Under the pieces are notes generated by a model. That model saw nothing but the letters and a program-made list of their open reading frames with translations. It was not told where the DNA came from and searched no databases. A DNA stretch of 50,381 bases from Anaerolineae bacterium (GTDB lineage: Bacteria; Chloroflexota; Anaerolineae; B4-G1; DUEL01). Within the stretch, counting starts at the first letter, position 1. The number at the start of each line of letters is the position of its first letter. The position numbers were made by a program, and so were the translations under genes. The stretch spans positions 26,835-77,215 of the forward strand of contig JANXCY010000001.1 of NCBI GenBank assembly GCA_025060135.1, in the 5' to 3' direction. Positions 23,203 through 32,246 of this stretch are shown here, piece by piece.

Positions 23203-25383
23203 TCAGCCTAACGCTGCCTGTAGGGTTATTTCCCAGGATTCCCCCGGCTCCAGAGCCAGGTCCCACCAGAGCAGGGTGCAGGTACCCTGATAGACCCGTT
23301 CGTAGCCGGCCTCGGAGTTGGAGACGGCCTCCAGGGGGAAGTGCCAAAGGGTCGCCGGCGCGCTCAGGGTGAAGGAGACCTCCGGGCGCGGCTCCGGTTC
23401 GCTGGGGGATGAAACCGGCATCAGGTGTGGCAGGTTGAACGTGAACCCGGTAACGTCCCGGATTTCGCCGGTATCCGTGGGGCGACGGGCCACTTTTTCG
23501 CGGCCCCGCAGAATGCGCAGGGAGGCTCGCTCACTCCCGCCCCCCAGGATGCCCCAGTTCATCTCCACCCCAAAGCGCAGAGGGGAAAGTCGCCCCTTCT
23601 CTGCGCCAAGAGGTTCACTCCGAACCGTTACCAGATAGTGGACGGTGAGGAGGTCGTTGCCAGGGGTAACCACGACCCGTTTCTCCACCCGTACCGGGAG
23701 AGGCCGGTCTCCCACCCAGACGATGCCATCCCGCGTGAGAATCAGGGTGAGGCCCGCCGGGTCTTCCTTCACCTGTGCCTGGTAGGGTTGGTTGACGAAG
23801 TCTCCCTGTTCTCCGTATTGGGAGCGGTGGAAAGCCTCCAGGGTGGTGTCCGGATGGAGAAAGTGGTCCAGAAACGCTGCTCGGCGGTACCAGTCGTGGA
23901 AGAGGCGGGTGGGGATGTCCGGCTCTTTGATCCGTACACCGTCCGGCCGATCGGGCTGGTCGGGGAGGACCAGGCGACCCTCCTCCGCTGCCCGCCGCAG
24001 TTCTTCGTGATACCCCTCCCGACGACGGGTCATAGTGTTGGTGAGGTTGTAGCGGTAGGGACGCCAGTCCCACTCCACCAGCGCGCCCCCGTATGAGGGC
24101 TTGAAGGTCAGCGCCTGGCGGTCGGTGTTCAGGACCACTTCCTCCCGTCCATCGGCATCCAGGTCGCCCTGCTCTGTCCAGACCCAGAATTCCCGTCGGG
24201 CATGGGCCCGGTCGGCAATGGTTTCGGCAGCAATAAGGTGGGCATAGTTGACGGCCCGGATGTGGAACAGGTAGATGCCTCCAAAGAGGCCGTGCCAGTA
24301 GCCACAGTTGCACTGGGCCGCCCAGAGATGGTCCAGCGCGCGGGCTTTCTCCTCCCCTTCGGGCATACCGTGGACCTTCCGGCTGACCCAGAGGCTCTTT
24401 TTGTGCATCTGGTTGACCTCGTCGTAGCGAGCAATGAAGCCGCGCCAGAAGCCGCCCCGGACGAATCGCAGGAGGTCAGCCCGGCCCGACGCCTTCAGTT
24501 CTCGCCGGACGTGCCGCATGGCGGCGAAGTCGTGGGGCGGAAGAGCCCAGTCCATCATCTCCTCGTAGGAGGCGCAGGGGAGATAGACCCGTCCCAGCGG
24601 AGGGAGTTCGGCAGCCATTTCGCCCAAGGGGCGGGTCTGGAGCCAGTCCGCGCTGGCCTCCAGCGCGGTAAAGAAGCGGTCCATCCATGCCTCGGCTCCC
24701 CAGCAGAGGTCCCAGGTACCGGGCCAGAGGCCGAATTTCTCCCCGTCGTCTCCCATCACTGCTACGCCGCCAGGATGAACCGACGCCTGGGCCCGAAGCC
24801 AGTCCACCACCTCCTCCACTGGATGCCAGGGGATGGCGTAGCGCAGGTACATCACGTTGCCGAAGACGATCACTGTCTGCCCCTGCTCCTCGGTAACATA
24901 GGGGCCAAAGAGGTCGTCGTCGGTAAGGCCGGCCATTTTGAAGGGGGTGTCATCCAGCAGGGTGTAGCGGACTCCGGCTTCCGCCAGCGGTTTGGGGAGA
25001 TACGGTTCCCAGACTCGCTCCGCCAGCCACAGGCCGGTGGGCTCCACGCCGAAGGTCCGGCGCAGGAAGTCGGTCATTTTGCGAATCTGACCAATTTTGT
25101 CGGCATCGGGGATGGCGACCAGGATGGGCTCGTAGTAGGCGCCCGTGAGGAGTTCTACCTGCCCGCGCGCCACCAGCGCCCGGAGCCGCTCCACATGGTC
25201 GGGCCGATGGGCCAGGAGCCAGTCCCAGAGAGGGCCGCTATAATGGAGGGAAAGACGGACCGCCGGATGACGCTCCAGCAGACCCAGGACGGGATCGTAG
25301 GCCCGCTCTGTCGCTGTGGCGAAGACGGAATCCAGGTTCCCCACCGGCTGGTGGTTGTGGATGACCAGGGAAAGGTTGATCAT
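23203..25383 (-). CDS. GH57 family protein, 4-alpha-glucanotransferase/alpha-amylase type
   Basis: This 726-residue enzyme belongs to GH57, the retaining alpha-glucan family rich in thermophile members. The first strand motif is INLSLVIHNHQP. The predicted nucleophile is E122 in GLWLAERVWEP, and the acid/base is D213 in MGDDGEKFG. These align by spacing with E123 and D214 of the Thermococcus litoralis glucanotransferase. The C-terminal half is beta-rich, as in that group (DUF1925/DUF1926). Transferase versus amylase activity cannot be separated by sequence alone. ATG 25383 begins at the strand motif; a longer frame starts at 25428. It is the last gene of the cluster with glgA and the GH57 branching enzyme. 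Confidence 0.88.
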   Translation of the reverse strand: MINLSLVIHNHQPVGNLDSVFATATERAYDPVLGLLERHPAVRLSLHYSGPLWDWLLAHRPDHVERLRALVARGQVELLTGAYYEPILVAIPDADKIGQIRKMTDFLRRTFGVEPTGLWLAERVWEPYLPKPLAEAGVRYTLLDDTPFKMAGLTDDDLFGPYVTEEQGQTVIVFGNVMYLRYAIPWHPVEEVVDWLRAQASVHPGGVAVMGDDGEKFGLWPGTWDLCWGAEAWMDRFFTALEASADWLQTRPLGEMAAELPPLGRVYLPCASYEEMMDWALPPHDFAAMRHVRRELKASGRADLLRFVRGGFWRGFIARYDEVNQMHKKSLWVSRKVHGMPEGEEKARALDHLWAAQCNCGYWHGLFGGIYLFHIRAVNYAHLIAAETIADRAHARREFWVWTEQGDLDADGREEVVLNTDRQALTFKPSYGGALVEWDWRPYRYNLTNTMTRRREGYHEELRRAAEEGRLVLPDQPDRPDGVRIKEPDIPTRLFHDWYRRAAFLDHFLHPDTTLEAFHRSQYGEQGDFVNQPYQAQVKEDPAGLTLILTRDGIVWVGDRPLPVRVEKRVVVTPGNDLLTVHYLVTVRSEPLGAEKGRLSPLRFGVEMNWGILGGGSERASLRILRGREKVARRPTDTGEIRDVTGFTFNLPHLMPVSSPSEPEPRPEVSFTLSAPATLWHFPLEAVSNSEAGYERVYQGTCTLLWWDLALEPGESWEITLQAALG

Positions 25384-25672
25384 CGGTGCCCGCCTTTCCG
25401 GATTGGGTATTGGGTTTCGGATGACCAATGGACAGGGTTATGCTGAGTATATCCGAATCCGGTGCCAGGAAGATTCATCCCGGATCATAGACTCCAGCAG
25501 CATAGGAGACGGATGAACACAGGTGGCGCGGGTTTTTCTTTACAGGGATGCCCATCTACTCTTTCCATCGCTATCTCCGATAAAGTCTAAGGGGGTCGGA
25601 ATTCCCGGTGCCAGGAGTTATCCATATGCGCCCGACCGGGCACAATGGACCGGCGAGGAATGTTAGTCGGGT

Positions 25673-27127
25673 TTAGGCTTTGCCATGGAGTTCTAAAGCC
25701 CGCCGGTAGATGTCCACGTACTTTTGGGCCGACCCCTTCCAGGAGAAATCGGCCTTCATTCCCCGGGTCTGGATGGCGGTCCAGGCTGTGCGGTCCCGAT
25801 AGACTCGTAGGGCGCGCTCCAGCGCTTCCCCACAGGCCTCCGGGGTATAGGCGTCAAAGACGAAGCCGGTGGCCCGATCGGGATGTTCGTGGTAGTCCAG
25901 GACGGTGTCGGCCAGGCCGCCCGTGCGATGGACGACGGGCACCGCGCCGTAGTGCATGGCGATCATCTGGCTCAGGCCGCAGGGTTCAAAGCGGGAAGGC
26001 ATCAGGAAGAGATCGCATCCGGCATAGATGCGGTGGGCCAGCGGTTCATCGTATCGCAGGAAGACCCGGACTTTATCCGGGAAGCGGGCCTGAAGGGATT
26101 CCATCTTCTGGTGGTACTCCGGGTCGCCGGTACCCAGAAGGACGAACTGCACGTCGCCCTGCAGGAGTTGGTCCAGGACCGGCTCCAACAGGTCTATGCC
26201 CTTGATGGCGTCCAGGCGGGTCACCATTCCTACCAGCGGGGTCTCCGGACGGACCGGCAGACGAGCCTCCTGCTGAAGAGCGGCTTTGTTAACAGTCCGC
26301 AGCCGCAGGCGGCGGATGTCGTACCACTGGCGCAGATAAGGGTCGCTGGCCGGGTTCCAGTAGTCGGTGTCAATACCGTTGAGAATCCCCACGAGGCGGT
26401 CCTGTCGTCGCCGCAGGAGCGGCGAGAGGCCGGCCCCGGCCTCCGTCTCGAGGATGTCCCGCGCGTATTGAGGGCTGACGGTGGTGATCATGTCGGCGCT
26501 GGCGATGCCCTGGGCCATCCAGTTGACCTGACCCGCTGGCTCCACGTCCAGGTGTTTCACGTATTCCATCCGCGCGAAGGTCAGGATAAGCCGCCCGCAG
26601 AGGCCCTGGTAGGCAATGTTGTGGATGGTGAAGACGGACGCGATGGACCGGTATCCCCGCTGATGGCGGCCCTCGTAGGCCAGCCAGGTGGGAACTGGGG
26701 CCGTGTGCCAGTCGTTGGCGTGAATAATATCCGGCATCCAGCCCATGATCGGGAGAGAGGCAATCACGGCCCGGCTGAAGAAAGTGAACCGCTGGGGGTC
26801 GTCGTCAAAGCCATAGATGCGGTCGCGCGGGGAGAAAAACTTCTCATCCCAGAGCAGATAGACGGGCAGGTCGCCCACCGTGGTGGTCACCATATGGACC
26901 ATCTCTTCCCGCGCACCAACGGGCACGGGGAAGGGTTTGCCCACCCGCTCAAAGTGGAACTGGTCGGAGCGGATAGAGCCATAGCGAGGCATCATCAGAC
27001 GGACGTCGTGCCCGAGGGCGCGGAGCGCTTGGGGCAGCGCACCGGCCACATCGGCCAGACCGCCCACTTTGGCGAAAGGTACCGCTTCCGCTGCCAGAAA
27101 AAGGACTTTCAGCCCCTGGTCGCTCAT
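25673..27127 (-). CDS. glgA: Glycogen synthase (ADP-glucose type)
   Basis: This 484-residue GT5 enzyme elongates glycogen from ADP-glucose. The N-terminal VLFLAAEAVPFAKVGGLADVAGAL contains the KVGGL variant of the nucleotide-sugar-binding KTGGL loop. The C-terminal domain has LMPSRFEPCGLSQMIAMHYGAVPVVHRTGGL with the catalytic Glu pair region. Length is normal. ATG 27127 has GGGAAG upstream. It lies between two GH57 genes and is separated by 289 bases from the downstream one and 144 from the branching-enzyme gene, so each may have extra regulation. Confidence 0.95.
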   Translation of the reverse strand: MSDQGLKVLFLAAEAVPFAKVGGLADVAGALPQALRALGHDVRLMMPRYGSIRSDQFHFERVGKPFPVPVGAREEMVHMVTTTVGDLPVYLLWDEKFFSPRDRIYGFDDDPQRFTFFSRAVIASLPIMGWMPDIIHANDWHTAPVPTWLAYEGRHQRGYRSIASVFTIHNIAYQGLCGRLILTFARMEYVKHLDVEPAGQVNWMAQGIASADMITTVSPQYARDILETEAGAGLSPLLRRRQDRLVGILNGIDTDYWNPASDPYLRQWYDIRRLRLRTVNKAALQQEARLPVRPETPLVGMVTRLDAIKGIDLLEPVLDQLLQGDVQFVLLGTGDPEYHQKMESLQARFPDKVRVFLRYDEPLAHRIYAGCDLFLMPSRFEPCGLSQMIAMHYGAVPVVHRTGGLADTVLDYHEHPDRATGFVFDAYTPEACGEALERALRVYRDRTAWTAIQTRGMKADFSWKGSAQKYVDIYRRALELHGKA

Positions 27128-27186
27128 CGTTGATCTTCCCTTCCCCAAAGCGCTGACGGGAGGTCCTTGTTGGGCCTGCGACCTCC

Positions 27187-27270
27187 GGTCAGCCTCCGCT
27201 GACCAGAACCCGCATCGGCGAAGGTCGACATCGGGCGCCCAGTGCCCGGAAAGGCCGATTTCCCATCGGC
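27187..27270. repeat. Two hairpins between glgA and the branching-enzyme gene
   Basis: GGTCAGC-CTCC-GCTGACC occupies 27187-27204 and GCCGAT-N5-ATCGGC occupies 27254-27270. The second is immediately downstream of the branching-enzyme stop and is followed on the minus strand by CTTTCC, a possible weak terminator. Confidence 0.45.
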
Positions 27271-27271
27271 G

Positions 27272-28957
27272 CTATTCACTCCACCACCGGAAATCTACGT
27301 CCGGGAAGACTTTATCCAGTTCCCAGAGTTCTTCCGCCAAGGCGCGGTCGGGGCGGCCCGACTCCACGCTGGCGGCCAGCTGCTCAAATCGCTCCACATG
27401 GGCGGTGAAACGCTGGACGGCGTACTCACGCGCTTGCCCCGTAGTAACCAGGAAAGGCCAGTCGGAGGCCTCCAGAAGTAACAGTTCCCGCGCGGCCTGG
27501 TTGAGGACGAAGACCTCATCGGCCGTAGCGCCTTCCGCCTTCGCGCGCGCCAACCGGGTCATCCGTGCCTCACATTCGTGGATGGGCGCCCACATCCAGT
27601 GGGTTTCCGGGTTGTCCCAGGTCCAGTGGCCACCGCCCAGGCCCCAGGAACTTTCCGGAATCGCCAGCACCTCCTCCGGCGGGTACGCTTCCAGATACTG
27701 GCTCGCCGTTGTCAGCGCCACCCGGTCGGAATGGGCCAGCAGCCGCAGCACTTCCCGAACCCAGTCCACTCCTTCAAACCACCAGTGGCCAAAGAGTTCG
27801 GTGTCGTAATTGGAGGCGATCAGCCCAACGCCTCCCGTCTCCGCATGATATTGCTCCAGTAGGTCGGTTACCAGCCAGGCGAAGTGGCGGGCATGTTCCC
27901 CCACTTTGTACTGGGCCCAATCGGGATGGTACCAGTCTTTGAAGGCCAGGTCCACCCGCGCGCCGGTAACTCGCCAGTACTGGAGGCCGGAGCGGTGGTC
28001 TTTTTTGTGGAACTCCCGGTAGTCAAAGTCGCCGGGATAGCCCCAGTCGGCGGACCAGACCTGCATGCCGGTGCGGTTGTTACGGCCAATGGCGGCAACG
28101 CCGGAATGCTCACCCACCACCCCCGGGGTGGTGTTGACGACGTAGTAGGGGCGGTAAGTGGTGCGGGGTTTCTCCGGCACAGCCAGTGTCTCCAGGGGGA
28201 GAACGTAGCGACGAACGATGGCCCCATAGGGGCCGATAGCCTCACCCGCCGCTTTCCCGACCGGACGCCCGCCCTCAATGGCATGGGTCTCCACGAAGAA
28301 ACTGCCCAGCCCTTCGTCGGCCAGCAGGGTCTCTATCCCGGCGCGGAGCGTGCCGTCGGGGGCAATGTAGGCAGGGCGGTAAGCACATTCAGGGAGCCAG
28401 ATGGCCCGGGGGGCCCGCCCGAAGTAGCGACGGTAGGAAGCCACGCCGGTTTTTAGTTGTCCGCGAATGGCCGCGTCGGTGCCCAGCAGGGGAAGGTAGC
28501 CATGAGTAGCGGCGGAGGTGATGATTTCTACCACCCCCGCGTCCTGAAGCCGCCGAAAGCCGCTCAGGAGGTCCCGTCCGTACCGATGACGGAAGGAATC
28601 CAGTACGCCCCAGTACCGGTCCCGGTAGAATGAGGCCAGGTATACCGCGTGGAGGTTTCCTTCCCCCTGGAAGCGAGGGATGTCCGCTTCGGCGGCCCGA
28701 ATCCGCTCCTGGACGTAGGCCTCAAAGTGGTCCTGGACCAGCGGGTCCGCCAGTTGCTCACAGAGGATGGGTGTCAGCCCCAGGGTGAGATGGACCGGTA
28801 GTCCCTCCTCATGGAGGTCGGTAAGGGTGTTGAGGAGGGGAATGTAGGTTTCGGCGATCGCCTCATGAATCCATTCCTCACCGTGGGGCCAGCGGCCCGC
28901 CATCCGGCAGTACGGCAGATGGCTGTGAAGGACAAAGGTGAACGCGCCGATGGGCAT
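27272..28957 (-). CDS. GH57 1,4-alpha-glucan branching enzyme
   Basis: This 561-residue GH57 enzyme creates alpha-1,6 branches in glycogen. The opening GAFTFVLHSHLPYCRMAG is typical of the thermophile branching-enzyme group. The predicted nucleophile is E190 in WLPECAYRP and the acid/base D385 in SNYDTELFGHWW. The C-terminal DUF1957-type helical region is present. ATG 28957 follows GGGAG; an ATG at 28972 is also possible. Two GH57 enzymes around glgA, with no GH13 GlgB in view, suggest a thermophile-style glycogen pathway. A promoter lies about 120 bases upstream. Confidence 0.9.
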   Translation of the reverse strand: MPIGAFTFVLHSHLPYCRMAGRWPHGEEWIHEAIAETYIPLLNTLTDLHEEGLPVHLTLGLTPILCEQLADPLVQDHFEAYVQERIRAAEADIPRFQGEGNLHAVYLASFYRDRYWGVLDSFRHRYGRDLLSGFRRLQDAGVVEIITSAATHGYLPLLGTDAAIRGQLKTGVASYRRYFGRAPRAIWLPECAYRPAYIAPDGTLRAGIETLLADEGLGSFFVETHAIEGGRPVGKAAGEAIGPYGAIVRRYVLPLETLAVPEKPRTTYRPYYVVNTTPGVVGEHSGVAAIGRNNRTGMQVWSADWGYPGDFDYREFHKKDHRSGLQYWRVTGARVDLAFKDWYHPDWAQYKVGEHARHFAWLVTDLLEQYHAETGGVGLIASNYDTELFGHWWFEGVDWVREVLRLLAHSDRVALTTASQYLEAYPPEEVLAIPESSWGLGGGHWTWDNPETHWMWAPIHECEARMTRLARAKAEGATADEVFVLNQAARELLLLEASDWPFLVTTGQAREYAVQRFTAHVERFEQLAASVESGRPDRALAEELWELDKVFPDVDFRWWSE

Positions 28958-29078
28958 AGGTGTCTCCCGCATCAGACGGACGCCGATAAATCCAGAGGAA
29001 CGTGCGTCAATTTCTCCAATTTCCTCATCATCCCTCTACGGGTTGATGTTGGATGTTGCTGGAATGCCGTTTCTTTTT

Positions 29079-29106
29079 ATTATACGGCATATTCGCTTTT
29101 AGACAA
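29079..29106 (-). promoter_or_regulatory. Sigma70-type promoter of the glycogen cluster
   Basis: Minus strand TTGTCT (29101-29106), 16 bases, TATAAT (29079-29084). It would give a leader of about 115 bases before the branching-enzyme ATG. The leader holds no structure that I can assign. Confidence 0.65.
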
Positions 29107-29164
29107 ATGGGTAAATGGCCTGGGGATGGCCATCCTGACGCCGCAAAAACTGTACGCCCTGCTG

Positions 29165-30298
29165 TTATTGGTCTTCCATCAGCCGTCGCAGCAGGGCCAT
29201 CTTTTCTTCGTGGACGGTCTTCCAGTCGTCCAGGAGGACGCCGCCGGTATCGCCGGAATTGGGGTTGAGGGCCCAGTAGAACCAGATACGGATGCCCTTT
29301 GCCCGCAGATAATCCACGAAGGCATCTTGCCAGACCCGATCGTCCCCTTCGTAGCGACCGCCGAATTCGCCGATGCCCAGGGGATACTTGCCCGCCATCC
29401 AGCCGAAGTGGGCATCCCAGATCGCGGGCATGTTGGACGGGAAGTCCGGCGCGTCAAAATAGGGCTGGCGGTAGACGCTGGGGCCATAGGCATGGGGCAG
29501 GTACAGGACGCGCTCCGCCAATTCCGGGGCGATCTCCACATCCCGGTCGGCCATGTTCTCCCCCCAGAAGGCGGGCCAGCCGCCGGTATCCGATGCGTTC
29601 CCCACCCCCTCCACAATCACCAGGATAGAAGGGTTCACAGAAAGGATCGCCTCGGCCCCCTCCCGCGCCAGGGCTTTCCACTCCTGCCAGGTCAGCGCAT
29701 GGGGTTCATTGCAGAGGTCAATGCCGAAGACGTTGGGGAATTCCAGCGAGAGTTCCGCCAACCGGCGCAGGTCGGCCAGCCAATTTTCTTTTTTATAATC
29801 ATCGCCGAACGGACGGCCCGGGAGCCGGGCGCCGATACGGTACGGGTCGTAGGTGTGGAAGTCCAGGAGAACATACAGGTTGGCCTTCTGCGCCTCTTCC
29901 AGGAAGTACCGAAGCCCATCGTGGGCACCGGCAGGATAGCCCACTTTACGGGCCCAGGAAGGGGTGGGTCGGGTCGGGGGCAGGACATGGGGGGAAAGGG
30001 GCAGCCGGATGGCAGTGAAACCCAAATCCCGCATCTGGGTCAGGAAGTCCGCGACGGTCCGACCGGTCCAGAGACCGTGAGGAGCCCGGTCGGGGGTTTC
30101 CAGGCCGAACCAGTTGATGCCGTAAAGGGGGATCAGTTCATCGCCCCGGAAGACGCCCTGGACGGTGGCCCGATAGGGCGGATACGCGGGAAGTCCGGTT
30201 TTCGGTGTCGGAGAGAGCGCCAGGGGTCGCGGACTGGCACAACTGACCAGAAGGGCCAGTAAAAGAGAGAGCATAAGCCAGGTTTTGTTCCGGAGCAT
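29165..30298 (-). CDS. GH5-family glycoside hydrolase lipoprotein
   Basis: This 377-residue protein carries a lipoprotein signal (lipobox LVSC, C20). It is followed by a clan GH-A barrel of GH5 cellulase type. Expected catalytic residues are visible: E198 (acid/base) in DLCNEPH, H269 in LPHAYG, and E311 (nucleophile) in GIGEFGG. The motif LYGINWFGLE opens the barrel. It probably acts on beta-glucans at the cell surface; the exact substrate is unknown. Upstream in the same direction lies larC; no good promoter was found. Confidence 0.87.
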   Translation of the reverse strand: MLRNKTWLMLSLLLALLVSCASPRPLALSPTPKTGLPAYPPYRATVQGVFRGDELIPLYGINWFGLETPDRAPHGLWTGRTVADFLTQMRDLGFTAIRLPLSPHVLPPTRPTPSWARKVGYPAGAHDGLRYFLEEAQKANLYVLLDFHTYDPYRIGARLPGRPFGDDYKKENWLADLRRLAELSLEFPNVFGIDLCNEPHALTWQEWKALAREGAEAILSVNPSILVIVEGVGNASDTGGWPAFWGENMADRDVEIAPELAERVLYLPHAYGPSVYRQPYFDAPDFPSNMPAIWDAHFGWMAGKYPLGIGEFGGRYEGDDRVWQDAFVDYLRAKGIRIWFYWALNPNSGDTGGVLLDDWKTVHEEKMALLRRLMEDQ

Positions 30299-30347
30299 AT
30301 CTGCCTCCTATGAGCGTGGTTGCAACGTGCCGCAGTGTTTATCCATG

Positions 30348-31511
30348 CTATCGCAACACCCGTAGCACCGCCGCGTAGACATCCGATAGCGGGACTCCCC
30401 GCTCCCGGGCGATGCGGGCGCAGTCCTCATACTCTGGCGATACGGCCACTTTCTGCCCGTCCAGCCACTTCTCCTTCACCCGCACTGTTCCCCATTCCGT
30501 TTCCACTGACTCCTCCCGCCGTTCGGCGATGACGCGCTCGGTCTGCCGCCGCCGCACGCCCAGCGTCGGGGTCTCCCGCAGGATGAGGGCGGCCAGCGTA
30601 TCCGCCCCCTCCGGACGGGCCAGGGCGGAGAGCATCACTCCGGGGCGGTGTTTCTTCATTTGGATTGGTGTGAACCAGACGTCCAGCGCGCCGGCCGCGA
30701 AGAGCCGCTCCATCACGTAGCCCAGCACTTCGCCGGTCGCGTCGTCCAGGTTGCACTCCAGCAGGCAGACGGTCTCCTGGGCGAGGGCCTCTTCGGAATC
30801 CCCCAGCCAGGCCCGCACGGCGTTGGGCCAGGGGAATTCCTTCTCACCGAAGCCGTAGCCGACGGCCCGCACCCGCATGGGGGGCTGGCCGAAGGTTGCC
30901 AGTTCGGCCAGGAGGGCGGCGGCGGTAGGGGTGAGGATTTCCGTCGGCGCGGGGTGAGGGCGGACGGGCGCGCTGACCTCCGCCAGGAGCGCGGCCGTCG
31001 CTGGGGCCGGTACCGGCAGAAGTCCATGCTCCGTCTGGACAAAGCCGCTTCCCAGGGGAACCGGGGAGGCATAGACCCGTTCCACGCTCAGGGATTCCAG
31101 CCCGAGGACGAACCCCACCACGTCCACCAGGGTATCCACCGCGCCGATTTCGTGGAAGTGGACCTCATCTACGGAGACGTGGTGGACGCGCGCCTCAGCC
31201 CGGGCCAGTCGCTCAAAGACGGCCAGGCTTCTATCCCGCACCTTCGGGGAGAGACGACTCCCCTCCAGCAGGCGCCGGATGTCGGGGAGATGGCGCGCAG
31301 GGTGCGCCCTGGCCAGGTCCCGCACATGGAGACGGGTGCCGGAGATGCCCCGGCGTACCTGCCGCTCCGCCTCCAGTTCGTAGCCGGAGAGGTCCATCTT
31401 CCCCAGTTCGGCCCGCAGGACCTCCAGTGGCAACCCCAGGTCTACGAGTGCCCCCAGGAGCATGTCCCCGGCGGCGCCGGAGAAGAGGTCCAGGTAGAGG
31501 ATGGTGGCCAT
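30348..31511 (-). CDS. larC: Nickel-pincer cofactor cyclometallase LarC
   Basis: LarC inserts nickel into pyridinium-3,5-bisthiocarboxylic acid mononucleotide in a CTP-dependent step to make the NPN cofactor. The 387-residue protein opens with ILYLDLFSGAAGDMLLGALVDLG, the family's signature. It contains EVHFHEIGAVDTLVDVVG and, in the second half, LLECNLDDATGEVLGYVMERL. It is encoded as one continuous frame, unlike the frame-shifted larC1/larC2 of Lactiplantibacillus. ATG 31511 gives the natural start; an in-frame extension to 31625 overlaps larB. Third gene of larE-larB-larC. Confidence 0.94.
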   Translation of the reverse strand: MATILYLDLFSGAAGDMLLGALVDLGLPLEVLRAELGKMDLSGYELEAERQVRRGISGTRLHVRDLARAHPARHLPDIRRLLEGSRLSPKVRDRSLAVFERLARAEARVHHVSVDEVHFHEIGAVDTLVDVVGFVLGLESLSVERVYASPVPLGSGFVQTEHGLLPVPAPATAALLAEVSAPVRPHPAPTEILTPTAAALLAELATFGQPPMRVRAVGYGFGEKEFPWPNAVRAWLGDSEEALAQETVCLLECNLDDATGEVLGYVMERLFAAGALDVWFTPIQMKKHRPGVMLSALARPEGADTLAALILRETPTLGVRRRQTERVIAERREESVETEWGTVRVKEKWLDGQKVAVSPEYEDCARIARERGVPLSDVYAAVLRVLR

Positions 31512-31536
31512 ATCTCCGTGAACCGGGATTCGTGCC

Positions 31537-32244
31537 TTATTTGTGGTCGGGGCTGGCTCCCCGCGCCATTGCGGTCCGGTTAGCGATAAGGGCAGCGACG
31601 GCTCCGGCACCGACGCCGTTATCAATGTTCACCACCGCCAGGCCCGGCGCGCAGGTCTGGAGCATGGAGTAGAGGGCCGCCACGCCGCCCCCGCCCAGGC
31701 CGTACCCCACCGAGGTCGGCAGGCCGATGACGGGCACATCCGCCAGGCCGGCCACCACCGAGGGGAGCGCGCCGTCCATTCCAGCGGCGACGACCAGCAC
31801 GTCCACTCGCGCCTCCTCCAGCATGATCCGCAACGGCTCCACCAGCCGGTGGATGCCCGCGACGCCCACGTCGTAGGCGGTCCAGACCTGGCAGCCCATT
31901 TCCCGGCAGACCAGCGCGGCCTCTTCGGCCACTGGGATGTCGGAGGTACCGGCGGTGATGATGCCGACGCGTCCGCCGGTCGGCGCTGGTCGGGTCCCCG
32001 GGCGGCGCAGGACGGCGGCCCGGGCCGGAGCGATCCATTCTATTTCGGCCTGCCCCTCAAACTCCCGGCGCAGGCGCGCCTCCAGTTCCGGCCCCACCCG
32101 GCTGAGGATAGCCCGTCCCGTGCGCTCCAGAAAGGCGCGGGCGATCGCCACCGTTTCGTCGGGAGACTTGCGGTCGGCCAGAATCACCTCGGGCACACCC
32201 TTGCGTTGGGCGCGGTCAAAATCAGGCTGGGCAAAAGGCAGCAT
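31537..32244 (-). CDS. larB: Pyridinium-3,5-biscarboxylic acid mononucleotide synthase LarB
   Basis: LarB carboxylates and hydrolyses nicotinic acid adenine dinucleotide, the first step of NPN-cofactor synthesis. The 235-residue protein is PurE-like. The C-terminal half has IITAGTSDIPVAEEA, VVAAGMDGALPSVVAGL and GLPTSVGYG, the nucleotide-binding core. The N terminus LPFAQPDFDRAQRKGVPEVI is typical of LarB. ATG 32244 lies two bases after the larE stop; longer frames run through larE. It precedes larC by 25 bases. Confidence 0.94.
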   Translation of the reverse strand: MLPFAQPDFDRAQRKGVPEVILADRKSPDETVAIARAFLERTGRAILSRVGPELEARLRREFEGQAEIEWIAPARAAVLRRPGTRPAPTGGRVGIITAGTSDIPVAEEAALVCREMGCQVWTAYDVGVAGIHRLVEPLRIMLEEARVDVLVVAAGMDGALPSVVAGLADVPVIGLPTSVGYGLGGGGVAALYSMLQTCAPGLAVVNIDNGVGAGAVAALIANRTAMARGASPDHK

Positions 32245-32246
32245 TT

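Noticed and set aside
24202-25446. 414-residue plus-strand frame over the GH57 gene
   Set aside because: GH57 catalytic motifs are on the minus strand; this frame lacks any motif.
25459-25617. Direct repeat CCGGTGCCAGGA twice in the gap after glgA
   Set aside because: Only two short copies, not palindromic and not matched elsewhere; chance is adequate.
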